NCBI RefSeq assembly: GCF_900109375.1
Contig: NZ_FOAB01000004.1
Span: forward strand, 310,001 to 374,000
Source: Aquimarina amphilecti
Lineage (GTDB): Bacteria > Bacteroidota > Bacteroidia > Flavobacteriales > Flavobacteriaceae
Direction of reading: 5' to 3'
Length of the DNA stretch: 64,000 nt
Under the pieces are notes generated by a model, which saw only the letters and a program-made list of their open reading frames with translations, was not told the DNA's origin and ran no database searches. Below, in pieces: positions 8,122 to 17,588 of the stretch. The position numbers and the translations under genes were made by a program. Numbering within the stretch: the first letter of the stretch is position 1; each line of letters begins with the position of its first letter.

Positions 8122-9660
8122 TTATTCTTCATTTTCTAATTGTTTCAGTTTATCGATTGCATTTTGATTTTCGGGATTCAGTTCTAATGATTTTTTAAAA
8201 CTTGCAATAGCATTTTTGTAATCTTTTTTATAAAGATAAGCTTCTGCTAAGCTATCATATAAATTAGCGGATGTTGGATATAAGTACAGCGCTAATAAAA
8301 ACAAGTTTATACCTTGTTCTATTTTTATAGGATTAAATGATAACTTAAGTCCTAGTGTATTTAGCATACCTTCTTCTAGCTTAAGTTTTGGATGTTTTAT
8401 TATTGTTTTTTTATAAAGTGAAATTAGGTTTCGATAATCATTGTGGAGTGCTATATCATTAAAATTCATATAGTCAAATACTTTCTGGATAGGTTTTTTC
8501 TTTTTTCTTGAAATCAGATTTTTCGAGCTGCTATTTTTAGTAAAATCTTCTTCAATCAATATTTTCGCGTCCGGATTGTTTTTTAAAGTAGCATTTAAAA
8601 AAAGTAGTGTTTGTTCTGATAGTAATTTATAAGAATACATGATTTTTTTATCATTTTTATCTTGCCTTTTATCTCTATTGGTAAATAATACTCCAAAGGA
8701 ACTAAAATAAGAATGAGAAAGGTCATGAAATTTATACCTATAGCGAGGACTATATTTAAGGGAATCATATAATTGAAATTCATAATTCAATTCGGCTGGG
8801 ATTTTATCGCTAATAAGAACTTTTTCAGGAATTTCTTTTTGAGCAAAATGTATATAGGGAATATCAAATTTATCTAAATTAAAATATGGAGATTTTTCTA
8901 GAACAGTGTACCGATATCTTTCAGTACCATCTAGACTAACTACTGCTTTAATGTTCCTGTTTTTCATAGCTGTTATCACATTGGATAATCCACCAAAACT
9001 AAAGCCCATAAGCGCTATCTTATCAGGGTCAATATTTTCATATTTATGTATTTCTTTTAAAAGGAATTCTACATCTTTTGATTGTGTTTCCAAGTCTTTT
9101 GTAGTTCCTCCTTCTAACAATCTAGTATCTGTTCCTCTTGATGGGCTTGATATTACAACAAAACCATTGCTTGCTAGATATTCGAATAATGTAAAGTTTT
9201 CGATAGAAGAGGCTTCATAACTAGGAGCATAAATAATAACCGGAACTATTTCTTTTAAAGAACGGGTATTGGTGAAGGCATTTACTTTTTCTGAAAGATG
9301 GGCTTGGTTTTGTGGCGTATTCGATAAGTAAGAAAACCAATCCAACAAAAACGAGTTTGGTAAATTATTCCATTCTTCCTCTTCCTTTAGAATTTCTAAA
9401 TAATTTAAAACAGATAATTGTTTTGAGTTTTTGTTATCAATGCTAGCTGGATACCACATGCTAATATGGATTGGTCTATGCGTAAACTGGTTATTGAACT
9501 CATTTTTGATTTGGTATGTTCTTGTACTATCAGTAGTTATATAATGTTTAAAACCTACTTTATATTGACCTTGATCTAAGTTGATTTCTTTTAAAGACGT
9601 CTGTGCATTTATAGAATATAATTGCAAAAATATTAAAATTATGACAGTAGTTATTCTCAT
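8122..9660 (-). CDS. Secreted alpha/beta hydrolase (dienelactone/PAF-acetylhydrolase-like) with C-terminal TPRs
   Basis: The 512-residue protein has a signal peptide ending INAQ. Residues about 60-340 are an alpha/beta hydrolase: VPVIIYAPSYEASS supplies the oxyanion strand, LMGFSFGG gives the nucleophile Ser221, and a conserved VVSLDG follows. The arrangement is close to platelet-activating-factor acetylhydrolase or dienelactone hydrolase-like proteins. Residues about 440-510 contain two tetratricopeptide repeats (ANLYDSLAEAYLYKKDYKNA is the clearest). The TPR tail suggests a docking role. The substrate is unknown. Confidence 0.8.
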   Translation of the reverse strand: MRITTVIILIFLQLYSINAQTSLKEINLDQGQYKVGFKHYITTDSTRTYQIKNEFNNQFTHRPIHISMWYPASIDNKNSKQLSVLNYLEILKEEEEWNNLPNSFLLDWFSYLSNTPQNQAHLSEKVNAFTNTRSLKEIVPVIIYAPSYEASSIENFTLFEYLASNGFVVISSPSRGTDTRLLEGGTTKDLETQSKDVEFLLKEIHKYENIDPDKIALMGFSFGGLSNVITAMKNRNIKAVVSLDGTERYRYTVLEKSPYFNLDKFDIPYIHFAQKEIPEKVLISDKIPAELNYEFQLYDSLKYSPRYRYKFHDLSHSYFSSFGVLFTNRDKRQDKNDKKIMYSYKLLSEQTLLFLNATLKNNPDAKILIEEDFTKNSSSKNLISRKKKKPIQKVFDYMNFNDIALHNDYRNLISLYKKTIIKHPKLKLEEGMLNTLGLKLSFNPIKIEQGINLFLLALYLYPTSANLYDSLAEAYLYKKDYKNAIASFKKSLELNPENQNAIDKLKQLENEE

Positions 9661-9792
9661 TGAGTTAGATATTAAGTGTTCATTTTTAAAGATTTAGTAA
9701 CTTAAAGAATGTTACACTTTAGATTTACAATTAACATTTAATAAATTAATCTAATAGGAAAATAAGCTTTATGTTTTATAGTAAACTAAACA

Positions 9793-10725
9793 TTATTTGA
9801 TTTTATAATCTTCAATTATTGTGCTAATACCTTTTTGATAAGAAGTTATTTTGAAATCAGGAAATCTATTTTTGAATTTAGAGGAATCAAAAATATTATC
9901 AATCTTATAACGAGGTAATAATTCCTTAGTTTCTCTTATGTTTTGATTAAAAATTGATCCTATGTTTAAAATTAGGGACCCTAAGACATTATACTCAATT
10001 TTTCTATCTAGTTGTATCGAGATTTGTTCAATAATTCCTTTATATGTTAGTCGATTATCATCGCAAGGAAGATGCCAAGTCTGACCATATGTTTCTGGAG
10101 TATTTCCAATTAAAGCCATTGCCTTACTGGCATCAGGGGTATAAATTAAAGTTCTTAAGACATTATCTTTTAGAAATACTTTAGGTGTTTTATTAGCTTT
10201 TAATGCATCAAAAATAAGTGTATTCGTTATTCCTTTTGTTTTATTTGGGCCATAAAACTCAGGTGCTCTGCATATTACCGCATTAACTTCTTTTTTCTTA
10301 ATTGCATTTAATAAAAATTCTACTGCTATTTTTTTTGCTTCTCCTTTTTTACCTTTTGGTTGTAGAGGAGTGTTTTCTTTTTGAATTTTGCTGTCTTGCG
10401 GATATGCATATGTGTTATCGAAGTAGACAAGTTTACAGTTATTTGTTTTGCAAGCTGCTATTACATTCTTCATGATTATAGGCCAATCTCTTAACCAAAT
10501 TTTAGATTGATAAGGAAGTCCTACAGTTAAATAAGCAGTTTTAGCATTTTCTAAAGCTTTATCAACATCTTTTTCTTTTAACAAGTCACCTTTGAATAAG
10601 ATGTCATTGGTGTGTACCTTTTTAGGATTTCGTCCAACAAGTTTAATTTCTTTTGTATAATTCGATCGTAATTCTTTGGCTAATTCCTCTCCAATTATTC
10701 CATTTGCACCTAAGATTACCTGCAT
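9793..10725 (-). CDS. NAD(P)-binding SDR-like epimerase/dehydratase
   Basis: The 310-residue cytosolic protein has an N-terminal Rossmann nucleotide-binding motif, GANGIIGEELAKEL (G-x-x-G-x-x-G, residues 6-12). Further family marks are FKGDLL (adenine-side acidic residue), AYLTVGLPY and the stretch VYFDNTYAYP, whose Tyr may be catalytic although the YxxxK signature is not clean. The EFYGPN motif occurs in extended or atypical SDR epimerases. The substrate cannot be told. Similar proteins are annotated NAD-dependent epimerase/dehydratase or NmrA-like. Confidence 0.8.
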   Translation of the reverse strand: MQVILGANGIIGEELAKELRSNYTKEIKLVGRNPKKVHTNDILFKGDLLKEKDVDKALENAKTAYLTVGLPYQSKIWLRDWPIIMKNVIAACKTNNCKLVYFDNTYAYPQDSKIQKENTPLQPKGKKGEAKKIAVEFLLNAIKKKEVNAVICRAPEFYGPNKTKGITNTLIFDALKANKTPKVFLKDNVLRTLIYTPDASKAMALIGNTPETYGQTWHLPCDDNRLTYKGIIEQISIQLDRKIEYNVLGSLILNIGSIFNQNIRETKELLPRYKIDNIFDSSKFKNRFPDFKITSYQKGISTIIEDYKIK

Positions 10726-10851
10726 TATAGTATTAATTCATGTTCAACACTTTGTAATATACTCTTTAAAATGTTAATTGTTGAAATAAGTAATGTTTCT
10801 ACAAGATTTGATAATCATCATTGAACTACTATTATTGCATATCGTTACGTT

Positions 10852-11523
10852 TTATTTATATAACTGAGGTGTTGTAATTCCTTTGTCAAGAAACATTTGT
10901 TTGTTCATTTCAAAATGTGACTTTGTCATTTCATTATAATATTCCTTAAAAGCAGGAAGAGCATATTCTTTTCTTAGGCTATCTATATTTGTAGAATCTA
11001 GCAAACCATTTTTTGGTATCGCTTGTCCATTTTTATTGTATGTTAGTTGAGTGCCAAAACGTTGAGGTTTGTTTAAATTAACTTGAATCCTATCTTCTAA
11101 CATCGCATAACAATATTTGTCATTACTTCCGTTTTTAATTTCTTTCTCCATCGCTTTCAGCATTTTTTGTTGAAACTGGACATCGTTGTCTGCGTGCTGA
11201 ATTGGAAGCCAAAAACTTGTTGAAGCTTCTTGTCCAACTTTTCGCTCTCCGAGATAGCCATATTTTTTAAATAGTGTTTTAATTTTTTGTTGATTTATTA
11301 TCGCAACACTATCTCTTTGGTGTTCAAAAATCTCCCAAGCCTTTTTGTAGCCGTGCAATTCTCTTAAATCAGCCGGAGGTATACCAGCGTATTTTTGGTC
11401 AAGTATTTCAATTTCATTTAGTTCTGATATGATCTGTTTTTTATCTTCCTCAGAGATGTTTTTGTTATTTGTACAACTTGTAAGTGCTATGGTTATAACG
11501 AGTAATGAAATTATTTTTCTCAT
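10852..11523 (-). CDS. DUF6624 lipoprotein
   Basis: The 223-residue protein has a lipoprotein signal (ITIALTSC, Cys17). The body carries the DUF6624 marks: an N-terminal helical DQ-K region, KKYGYLGERKVG, the central HADNDVQFQQKML, YAMLEDRIQVN and KPQRFGTQLTY, then a C-terminal EYYNEM helix. The function of DUF6624 is unknown. His, Asp and Arg are the most conserved positions, which hints at an enzyme or a metal site (inference). A paralogue starts at position 229 of the window. Confidence 0.8.
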   Translation of the reverse strand: MRKIISLLVITIALTSCTNNKNISEEDKKQIISELNEIEILDQKYAGIPPADLRELHGYKKAWEIFEHQRDSVAIINQQKIKTLFKKYGYLGERKVGQEASTSFWLPIQHADNDVQFQQKMLKAMEKEIKNGSNDKYCYAMLEDRIQVNLNKPQRFGTQLTYNKNGQAIPKNGLLDSTNIDSLRKEYALPAFKEYYNEMTKSHFEMNKQMFLDKGITTPQLYK

Positions 11524-11544
11524 AGTTTATCGGAATTATGGATA

Positions 11545-11576
11545 TAACTAAAGACTTTAGATGAAATCTTTAGTTA
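11545..11576. repeat. 10-bp inverted repeat between two lipoprotein genes
   Basis: TAACTAAAGA (11545-11554) and TCTTTAGTTA (11567-11576) form a perfect stem with a 12-base loop. There is no U-tract after it on the minus strand, so it is not a classical terminator. It lies between the small lipoprotein gene and the DUF6624 gene and may be an operator or a weak 3' end. Confidence 0.35.
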
Positions 11577-11630
11577 CAGATTTTAGACTCTAGTTTTATT
11601 TAAGTTTATATTTTAGTAATTGAGAAGAAT

Positions 11631-11837
11631 TTATAAAACATCAAATTTTTTTGTTATATCCGGAAGGATGAGTCTTAGTGTTTGATCTTCAATTCCAATT
11701 AATTCTAATTTTCTCTTTAGTGTAGTGTCCTTATGAATTTTAGATACTTCGTTTTTTGGGATAGTGTTAGTAGATGTATCTGTTGCATTATTACAAGAAA
11801 AGAGTATTAGTAAGAATATAGAAAATAGATGTCTCAT
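11631..11837 (-). CDS. Small lipoprotein, unknown function
   Basis: The protein has 68 residues with a clear lipoprotein leader (MRHLFSIFLLILFSC, Cys15), a Ser/Thr/Asn-rich linker and a short charged tail. No family is recognised. The gene is only 48 bp downstream of the serine hydrolase gene starting at 13517 and on the same strand, so it may be the last gene of that transcript. Confidence 0.55.
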   Translation of the reverse strand: MRHLFSIFLLILFSCNNATDTSTNTIPKNEVSKIHKDTTLKRKLELIGIEDQTLRLILPDITKKFDVL

Positions 11838-11885
11838 GTTTTAGTTTTTGTAATTGAATGTAAAGAAGTACAGTGTTAGCAATGA

Positions 11886-13517
11886 TCAGTCTTTTTTTTC
11901 AAAAAATTGCCCGACTAGGTTTTGCCTTGATAAATTAAATCCAAGAACTTCTCCTTCAGAATTAAAGATAAAGTCGATTTTACCAAAGTAGCTATTTATT
12001 ACATTCATCATAGATTCAGAATATATGTTGAGTGAAAAGGTTCCGTTTATAGTGTGTTTTACAATTAGTTTGTTATCAATAATCGTAAGTTCATAGATTG
12101 CATTATGATCTTTGTTTTTGTAGATGCCTATGTATTTGGTAAGATCAATATTAGAGTTATCTATGGTTGGAAGATCTACTTTTTTAGCCCTGAAAGAAAA
12201 ATCTAGGAAACGCAAGTCTAAACTATCCTCATTAAAGATCAATTTAGAATAAGGTAAAACAAAATCAAACACGTTTTTTCCTGTTTTAGGGAGCATTATT
12301 TTTTCGGATGTTCCATGAGTTCCAAAGTATAATGAATTATCCTCTTCCCAAATATTATAATATGTACTAGCATTTAATTCATAAATTCCTTCATAAGAGG
12401 ATAAGTCACCCTTGTATGATGGCTCTTTTTTATTTATTAAATTATCTTTTAGTAGTATTTCTAAGGAATCATATATGATTTCATACCCTGATAATCCTCC
12501 AGCATTGGATAAGAAGATTAATGATAAATCATGTTTTGGAGCGTGTAAAATATAAGATCTATAACCTTCCGTTCCTCCGCCATGGAATACAATATCAATG
12601 CCTTTATAATTTTCAAACTGAATTCCTAGACCATATTCTATAACTCTATTGTTATTTAGAATAGTTTCTTTCTGCATTCGTTTGAAATGTTTTTGATATT
12701 TAGAATTTTTTCTTGTAAAATTTTTAGCCCAAACTATTAAATCATTTAAGCTAGCATATACTCCAGAAGATCCTATCGTGCTAATTTTTACAGAATTATT
12801 TATAATATTATTTTCTATAGAAGTATAAGAATATGCTTTATGTGGAATTACCTGATTGTAGTTGTCTACAGCTTGGCTATAATCCATTCCAAATGGATCA
12901 AATACTTTTTCTTTGAGCTGTTCTTGAAACGTTTTTTCGCCTACATTGGTAATGATTTTCGAAAGTAAAACAAAACCTGTGTTGTTATACTGATAATCAT
13001 TTCCTGGCTTAAAATTAAATTGTCTTATATTAAATAACATAGTTATAACCTCTTCATAGGTCATTTTTTTGATTCCTTTTATTTGGGCAAGTTCATCAAC
13101 ATTAGGCAATCCGTGTGTATGATTCATTAATTGTTTAATGGTAACTTTATAAGGAAGCTCTTTAAGTTCTGGTAAATAATCTCGGATGTCATCATTAATG
13201 GATAACTTTCCTTCTCCTTGTAAGATTAAAGTTAATAATGAGGTCATTTGCTTAGAATTGGAAGCAATATTAAAAACTGTTGTATCCGCAATAGGTATTT
13301 GATATTCTACATTAGCCAATCCCATTGTTTTTTTGAATGTAACTTTACCCTTTTGTATTATAGCAAAAGCTCCACCTGGATTTTTTTTATCGAAATGAGA
13401 TTCTAAAATAGATGTTATTTTTTCTGAATCTATGGCTCGTATGGACTGTGCATTTATTAATATTGGTTGTATTAGTAGTATTATTATAAGAATACATTTT
13501 ATATATATGGTTTTCAT
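11886..13517 (-). CDS. Secreted serine hydrolase, class C beta-lactamase/PBP4* family
   Basis: The 543-residue protein has a signal peptide (ending INAQ, residue 24). The catalytic domain spans about 30-365: S86-N-S-K89 is the SxxK nucleophile/base pair, Y177-N-N179 is the YxN motif and FHGGGTEGY provides the HxG third motif. Residues about 370-543 are a beta-rich C-terminal domain typical of larger Bacteroidota members. All three active-site motifs are intact, unlike the paralogue at 3153. It probably acts in the periplasm on a peptide or ester. It is 19 bp downstream of another serine hydrolase gene, forming a tandem pair. Confidence 0.88.
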   Translation of the reverse strand: MKTIYIKCILIIILLIQPILINAQSIRAIDSEKITSILESHFDKKNPGGAFAIIQKGKVTFKKTMGLANVEYQIPIADTTVFNIASNSKQMTSLLTLILQGEGKLSINDDIRDYLPELKELPYKVTIKQLMNHTHGLPNVDELAQIKGIKKMTYEEVITMLFNIRQFNFKPGNDYQYNNTGFVLLSKIITNVGEKTFQEQLKEKVFDPFGMDYSQAVDNYNQVIPHKAYSYTSIENNIINNSVKISTIGSSGVYASLNDLIVWAKNFTRKNSKYQKHFKRMQKETILNNNRVIEYGLGIQFENYKGIDIVFHGGGTEGYRSYILHAPKHDLSLIFLSNAGGLSGYEIIYDSLEILLKDNLINKKEPSYKGDLSSYEGIYELNASTYYNIWEEDNSLYFGTHGTSEKIMLPKTGKNVFDFVLPYSKLIFNEDSLDLRFLDFSFRAKKVDLPTIDNSNIDLTKYIGIYKNKDHNAIYELTIIDNKLIVKHTINGTFSLNIYSESMMNVINSYFGKIDFIFNSEGEVLGFNLSRQNLVGQFFEKKD

Positions 13518-13536
13518 AAGATTTTAATTTATGATT

Positions 13537-15006
13537 TTAGTGCTTTTTAAATGTAATAGGTTCTTTTTGCGAGAATAATTGTAAACCGGAGATATCTCCG
13601 TTCAGATCATCGATAAACTTTAAATCGAATTGAGGACTAAAAACGTCTTTAAAATTTTTGGTCGGTTTAAAAAAGAATGAGTTGTGATGTGTATGCTGTA
13701 ACTGGAATTTATATTTAGGTAATACCGCGTATAATTTTTCATTTTCTATGATAACTTTAATACGTCCATATCCTTTTGCTTCAAATATTCCACAAAAATT
13801 ATCCAAAGGGTGGGTCGGCATTTTCTCTTTATTAAATGATTGATAGGGAAGTGGTTTGAAAATTTCTTTTATTTTCACTGGGTATGCTGACTCAGGATCG
13901 ATGTTAAATAATTTTCTTGTAATGATATCCGCTATAAGGTGCGGTAACAAAGAATTATCTTGATTACTAAGCACTACGATGCCTATTTTTTCAAAAGGAA
14001 ACATTACTAAGGAAGAACTAAACCCAAATGTATTACCACCATGGTCTATTCTATAATGACCATAGCTAGATTTTAGACGCCATCCAAATCCATCTCCGTG
14101 TAAAAAAGAATCACTTTCATAATCTCCATTTTTGATGTTTTGAAGCCTTGTTGCCTGCTTAACATAAGCTTTTGGGATAACTTCATTGTTTTCAAAAGTT
14201 CCATTGTTTATCCAAGTTAACATCCAGTTTGATAGATCGCTTACGGTACTTTTTATTGCTCCAGCTGGACTGATAGAATTGTATATCTCGAACTTTACTT
14301 GCTCTATGTTTTTATTATATAAACCATAGGGTAAGGAATAATTATCAGATTTACTGATTTCTTCGAGTTTGGTGTATGAATTATTCATAGATAAAGGTTT
14401 GAATATCATTTCGTGGATATTGGTATCCCAACTTTTCTTTGTTATCTGTTCAACTATTGTCCCAGCTAACGTATATCCCATATTACTGTACTCGAAACTG
14501 TTTTTAATTTCACCTTCTGGTTTTAGATACTTTAATCGTTGGACTACTTTGAGTTTGTTTTTTTCAGGGAAAAACACTTCTGATGTACCTTGATTTCCAA
14601 TCCCACTTTTATGGCTTAGTAAGTCTTCAATAGCAATTAAATTATTCATCTTATCATTGTAGAATTCAAAATCTGGAATGTACTTAGCAGGTTTATCTTT
14701 AAATGAAACTTTGTTTTGGGATGCTAGGATGCCCAAAAGTGAACCAGTAAATGCTTTGGTTGTCGAACCAATTGGGAAAACAGTGTTTTCTGTTACGGGT
14801 AATTGTTCTTTTAGATTTCTATATCCAAAGCCTTTTGAGTATATAATTTCATTATCCTTTACTACCGCTACAGATAATCCAACTGCTTGATATTTTTCGA
14901 TCCATAGCTTTATGTCATCTTCAATTCCGTTTAACTCAGAGGTGCTTTTTTGACTAAAAGAATATTGAAAGAATATGAAGAGAGTGATTACATAAATTGA
15001 TTTCAT
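13537..15006 (-). CDS. Secreted serine hydrolase, class C beta-lactamase family (tandem paralogue)
   Basis: I start this gene at the ATG at 15006, because translation there begins with a proper signal peptide (MKSIYVITLFIFFQYSFSQ), while the longer frame to 15048 adds 14 residues before it. The 489-residue protein has S81-T-T-K84 (SxxK), Y173-S-N175 (YxN) and DHGGNTFGF (HxG), then a C-terminal beta domain from about 375. It forms a tandem pair with the gene 19 bp downstream. An AraC regulator and a 15-bp inverted repeat lie immediately upstream. Confidence 0.88.
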   Translation of the reverse strand: MKSIYVITLFIFFQYSFSQKSTSELNGIEDDIKLWIEKYQAVGLSVAVVKDNEIIYSKGFGYRNLKEQLPVTENTVFPIGSTTKAFTGSLLGILASQNKVSFKDKPAKYIPDFEFYNDKMNNLIAIEDLLSHKSGIGNQGTSEVFFPEKNKLKVVQRLKYLKPEGEIKNSFEYSNMGYTLAGTIVEQITKKSWDTNIHEMIFKPLSMNNSYTKLEEISKSDNYSLPYGLYNKNIEQVKFEIYNSISPAGAIKSTVSDLSNWMLTWINNGTFENNEVIPKAYVKQATRLQNIKNGDYESDSFLHGDGFGWRLKSSYGHYRIDHGGNTFGFSSSLVMFPFEKIGIVVLSNQDNSLLPHLIADIITRKLFNIDPESAYPVKIKEIFKPLPYQSFNKEKMPTHPLDNFCGIFEAKGYGRIKVIIENEKLYAVLPKYKFQLQHTHHNSFFFKPTKNFKDVFSPQFDLKFIDDLNGDISGLQLFSQKEPITFKKH

Positions 15007-15073
15007 CTTTACTTGTTTTTTGATTTCTACACAAAAGTGAGTATTCAAAAAGATGAAATGGTACGGGTATAAG

Positions 15074-15112
15074 AAGTCGAACCTTTTTTTACCATATAAA
15101 AAGGTTCGACTT
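15074..15112. repeat. Perfect 15-bp inverted repeat upstream of the serine hydrolase pair
   Basis: AAGTCGAACCTTTTT (15074-15088) and AAAAAGGTTCGACTT (15098-15112) are exact reverse complements around a 9-base loop. The element starts 15 bp after the AraC stop and ends about 68 bp before the serine hydrolase ATG. It could end the regulator transcript, but no U-tract follows the stem on the minus strand, so an operator or mRNA leader hairpin is equally likely. Confidence 0.6.
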
Positions 15113-15126
15113 TAAATCGAACGTTC

Positions 15127-16203
15127 CTAAGTTGTTGATTTACGGTAGCTTGAAGGTGTGTTTGATGTATGTTTTTTGAAGGCAGTATTAAACGAAGATT
15201 TGGAATTAAATCCCACTTGATACATAATCTGTTGAATATTTAATGAAGTATCTTTTAATAATTTTTTAGCTTCTTCAATTCTATAAGCATTTATAAAATC
15301 AAAGAAATGTTTATTTAAATGTCTGTTGATTAGAAGAGATAAGTTTTTTTCTGAAATATCTATTTGGACCGCCAATTTCTGTAGTGTAAGTTCAAAATCT
15401 AAATAAGGTTTATCACTTTCCATAAATGAATGTAATCTCTTTAAATGTTCATCTTCAATAGGAGTGGTTTTTTCTGATAACTCACTTAGGGAATTCGAAG
15501 TTAGCGGTTTCAGATTCATGTTTATACCGGTAAAAAGTTCTGGACGATATAAAGCACTTAATACAAAATATATGGTAATGATTAATACCATAATACTAAT
15601 CAATACATTTATATTTACTATATATCCCTGAAAAGTGGAGTTAGATAAATACCATCTTAAAATTACAAAGCTATGTGCAAAACAAGAAAAAGCTGTGATA
15701 TTAAATAGCCATTTATAGACCACGTAATTTGTGCTAGAATAATTTTCAAGATAAACGGTTTTATATTTTTTGAGAACTATAAATACAATGATGATGTAAC
15801 CAATGAATTGTAGTTCACCAATTATTTCAAAAATCATTAAACTTTGATCGGAAAACCCTGTTATTTTAAAGAGCAATAAAAATAGAATGAATAGAGAGGC
15901 GTGTATACTATGCTTTTTCTTTATTCTAAAGTTAGTATAACAAGCGGAAAGTACATAAAGATAAAATAAAGGTAGTTGCGATAGACTAGAAGATACTTTT
16001 AAAATATTGAGATTTGGATACTCTAAAATTTTATTTGAAAATAATCCTGTAAGATCGAATGCGATTACTAATAAATATATGCCAAATAGTCTATTAGATA
16101 ATTTGTTTTTTGTTTTGACAGTAAATAGGAAAATGGAAAGTAATAGCATTAAAAAAACAACTATTTTTCCAATACTTTCTATGAGTTCTATTTTGTTCTC
16201 CAA
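15127..16203 (-). CDS. Membrane-anchored AraC family transcriptional regulator
   Basis: The 358-residue protein has about seven transmembrane helices in residues 8-235 and an AraC HTH_18 domain at about 255-355. LTLQKLAVQIDISEKNLSLLI is the first helix-turn-helix and IMYQVGFNSKSSFNTAFKKHTSNTPSSYR the diagnostic second one. The architecture is the same as the regulator at 4884, though the sequence is diverged. It is immediately upstream of the tandem serine hydrolases on the same strand, which are its likely targets (inference). Confidence 0.87.
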   Translation of the reverse strand: MENKIELIESIGKIVVFLMLLLSIFLFTVKTKNKLSNRLFGIYLLVIAFDLTGLFSNKILEYPNLNILKVSSSLSQLPLFYLYVLSACYTNFRIKKKHSIHASLFILFLLLFKITGFSDQSLMIFEIIGELQFIGYIIIVFIVLKKYKTVYLENYSSTNYVVYKWLFNITAFSCFAHSFVILRWYLSNSTFQGYIVNINVLISIMVLIITIYFVLSALYRPELFTGINMNLKPLTSNSLSELSEKTTPIEDEHLKRLHSFMESDKPYLDFELTLQKLAVQIDISEKNLSLLINRHLNKHFFDFINAYRIEEAKKLLKDTSLNIQQIMYQVGFNSKSSFNTAFKKHTSNTPSSYRKSTT

Positions 16204-16345
16204 TAATGATTAGCTTTATAAATTATTATCAATAAATATTAAGAAAATAATCATAATAAACCAGTTAGGTCTTTTTTGATTTGATTGACTTCCTAGTTTT
16301 GTTTAATGATCATAAAGGTTAGATACAATTCTAATTCAATTGATT

Positions 16346-17527
16346 TTACTGTATAAAAGTGACTTTAGCAATTTTACCATTTTCAACTTCATAAATGGCA
16401 ACAGCTTTCATTTTCTTTCCGTTCATAATCAGAAATTCCTCATCAATTACTTTATTTCCATACACAATTCGATTTTTAATTTCGCAATGTAAATCTGGAG
16501 TTTGTTCAAAAAAAGAAGCATACCCTTTTTTTAATTTTTCTTTACCTTCATATATCAATTCATTTGGATAATTATACACTTTTATGTTATTCGAATATGT
16601 GTCAACAAAACCATGAATATCTCTATTGTTATACGCATCTAGTTGTTTTTGAACAATTTTTTCTGGAGAAACATCAGACACCAAAGCAAGCATAGTTCCT
16701 ATTTCATTAGTAGTAATTCGACTAATATTAGCAATTTCTTTATCCAGAAATGTATGAAAGATACTCCATTGGGTGTCAGTTTTGGGATTGAACTTAAATA
16801 TGATATTATTTTTTGGCATTAGAATAGTACCATTTATCAACCAACACATATCTTCCGCCATAGGAATGCTGTTAATTATTTTTTTAGTTTCACCAGTAAT
16901 TGGATTTAGCGATCTTATTTCCCATTCATCATTTTCCTTACTAATGTAACTAATCAGTTTACTGTTAGGAATTTTATGTAATGATCTTCCTGTTTTTTTC
17001 TGAAAAGTCTTATTTGCTTTTGTCTCTAAATTAGAAACCACTAATGATAAGCCTCCATCTTCGAGTACAGAAGAAACCAGTATGTTTTTGTCAAACCAAA
17101 CGTGATAGCCGATGATTAGGTCTTTTATAAGAACCGTTGGCTTTCCATTTTTAAAATCATATTTATATAATAATTGTGTTCCTGTGGTATCTAATCTAAT
17201 TGCAGATATTGCTTTTTGATTAGGAATTTTAGTAGGTGAGTATTCACTACCTACTGCTGTTTCAGAGAACCAATCTACTTTGTTATCTCTAATATTATAT
17301 TTAGCAATGTCTGTTTGTTTATTTCTAATGGAAGCAAAAAGTACAATATTATCGTTGTAAAAGGATGGCTGATTATCGTATCCTTCATTATTAGAAATGT
17401 TACGTTTATTTTTTAGTTCCAAAGTTTGACCAGTGGCAAGAAGATCAAATAAATAAACTTCTGTATTTGGTTGAGCAGATACTACAAAAACGGAAAAGAG
17501 TAGTACAAACAAGAAATGTTTTTGCAT
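16346..17527 (-). CDS. Secreted TolB/WD40-like beta-propeller fused to a SnoaL-like domain
   Basis: The 393-residue protein has a signal peptide (ending VVSAQ, about residue 18). Residues about 25-275 show TolB/PD40 repeats (NEGYDNQPSFYNDNIVLFAS, SEYSPTKIP and NSKLISYIS), as in WD40-like propellers. Residues about 285-393 are an NTF2/SnoaL-like domain: PEKIVQKQLDAYNNRDIHGFVDTYSNNIKV, then a beta sheet ending in VAIYEVENGKIAKVTFI. SnoaL-like domains bind small molecules or act as weak enzymes. The fusion and the secretion signal are unusual for that fold. It is a single gene 142 bp upstream of the AraC gene. Confidence 0.75.
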   Translation of the reverse strand: MQKHFLFVLLFSVFVVSAQPNTEVYLFDLLATGQTLELKNKRNISNNEGYDNQPSFYNDNIVLFASIRNKQTDIAKYNIRDNKVDWFSETAVGSEYSPTKIPNQKAISAIRLDTTGTQLLYKYDFKNGKPTVLIKDLIIGYHVWFDKNILVSSVLEDGGLSLVVSNLETKANKTFQKKTGRSLHKIPNSKLISYISKENDEWEIRSLNPITGETKKIINSIPMAEDMCWLINGTILMPKNNIIFKFNPKTDTQWSIFHTFLDKEIANISRITTNEIGTMLALVSDVSPEKIVQKQLDAYNNRDIHGFVDTYSNNIKVYNYPNELIYEGKEKLKKGYASFFEQTPDLHCEIKNRIVYGNKVIDEEFLIMNGKKMKAVAIYEVENGKIAKVTFIQ

Positions 17528-17588
17528 TGGTTTTGTTTTCTAAAATACATTGAATTATCAAGTATTTTCTTAAGTATTTGTTAAGAGT

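Noticed and set aside
8595-8783. 62-residue minus-strand frame inside the alpha/beta hydrolase gene
   Set aside because: It is another frame of the same strand within a well-supported gene and has no motif.
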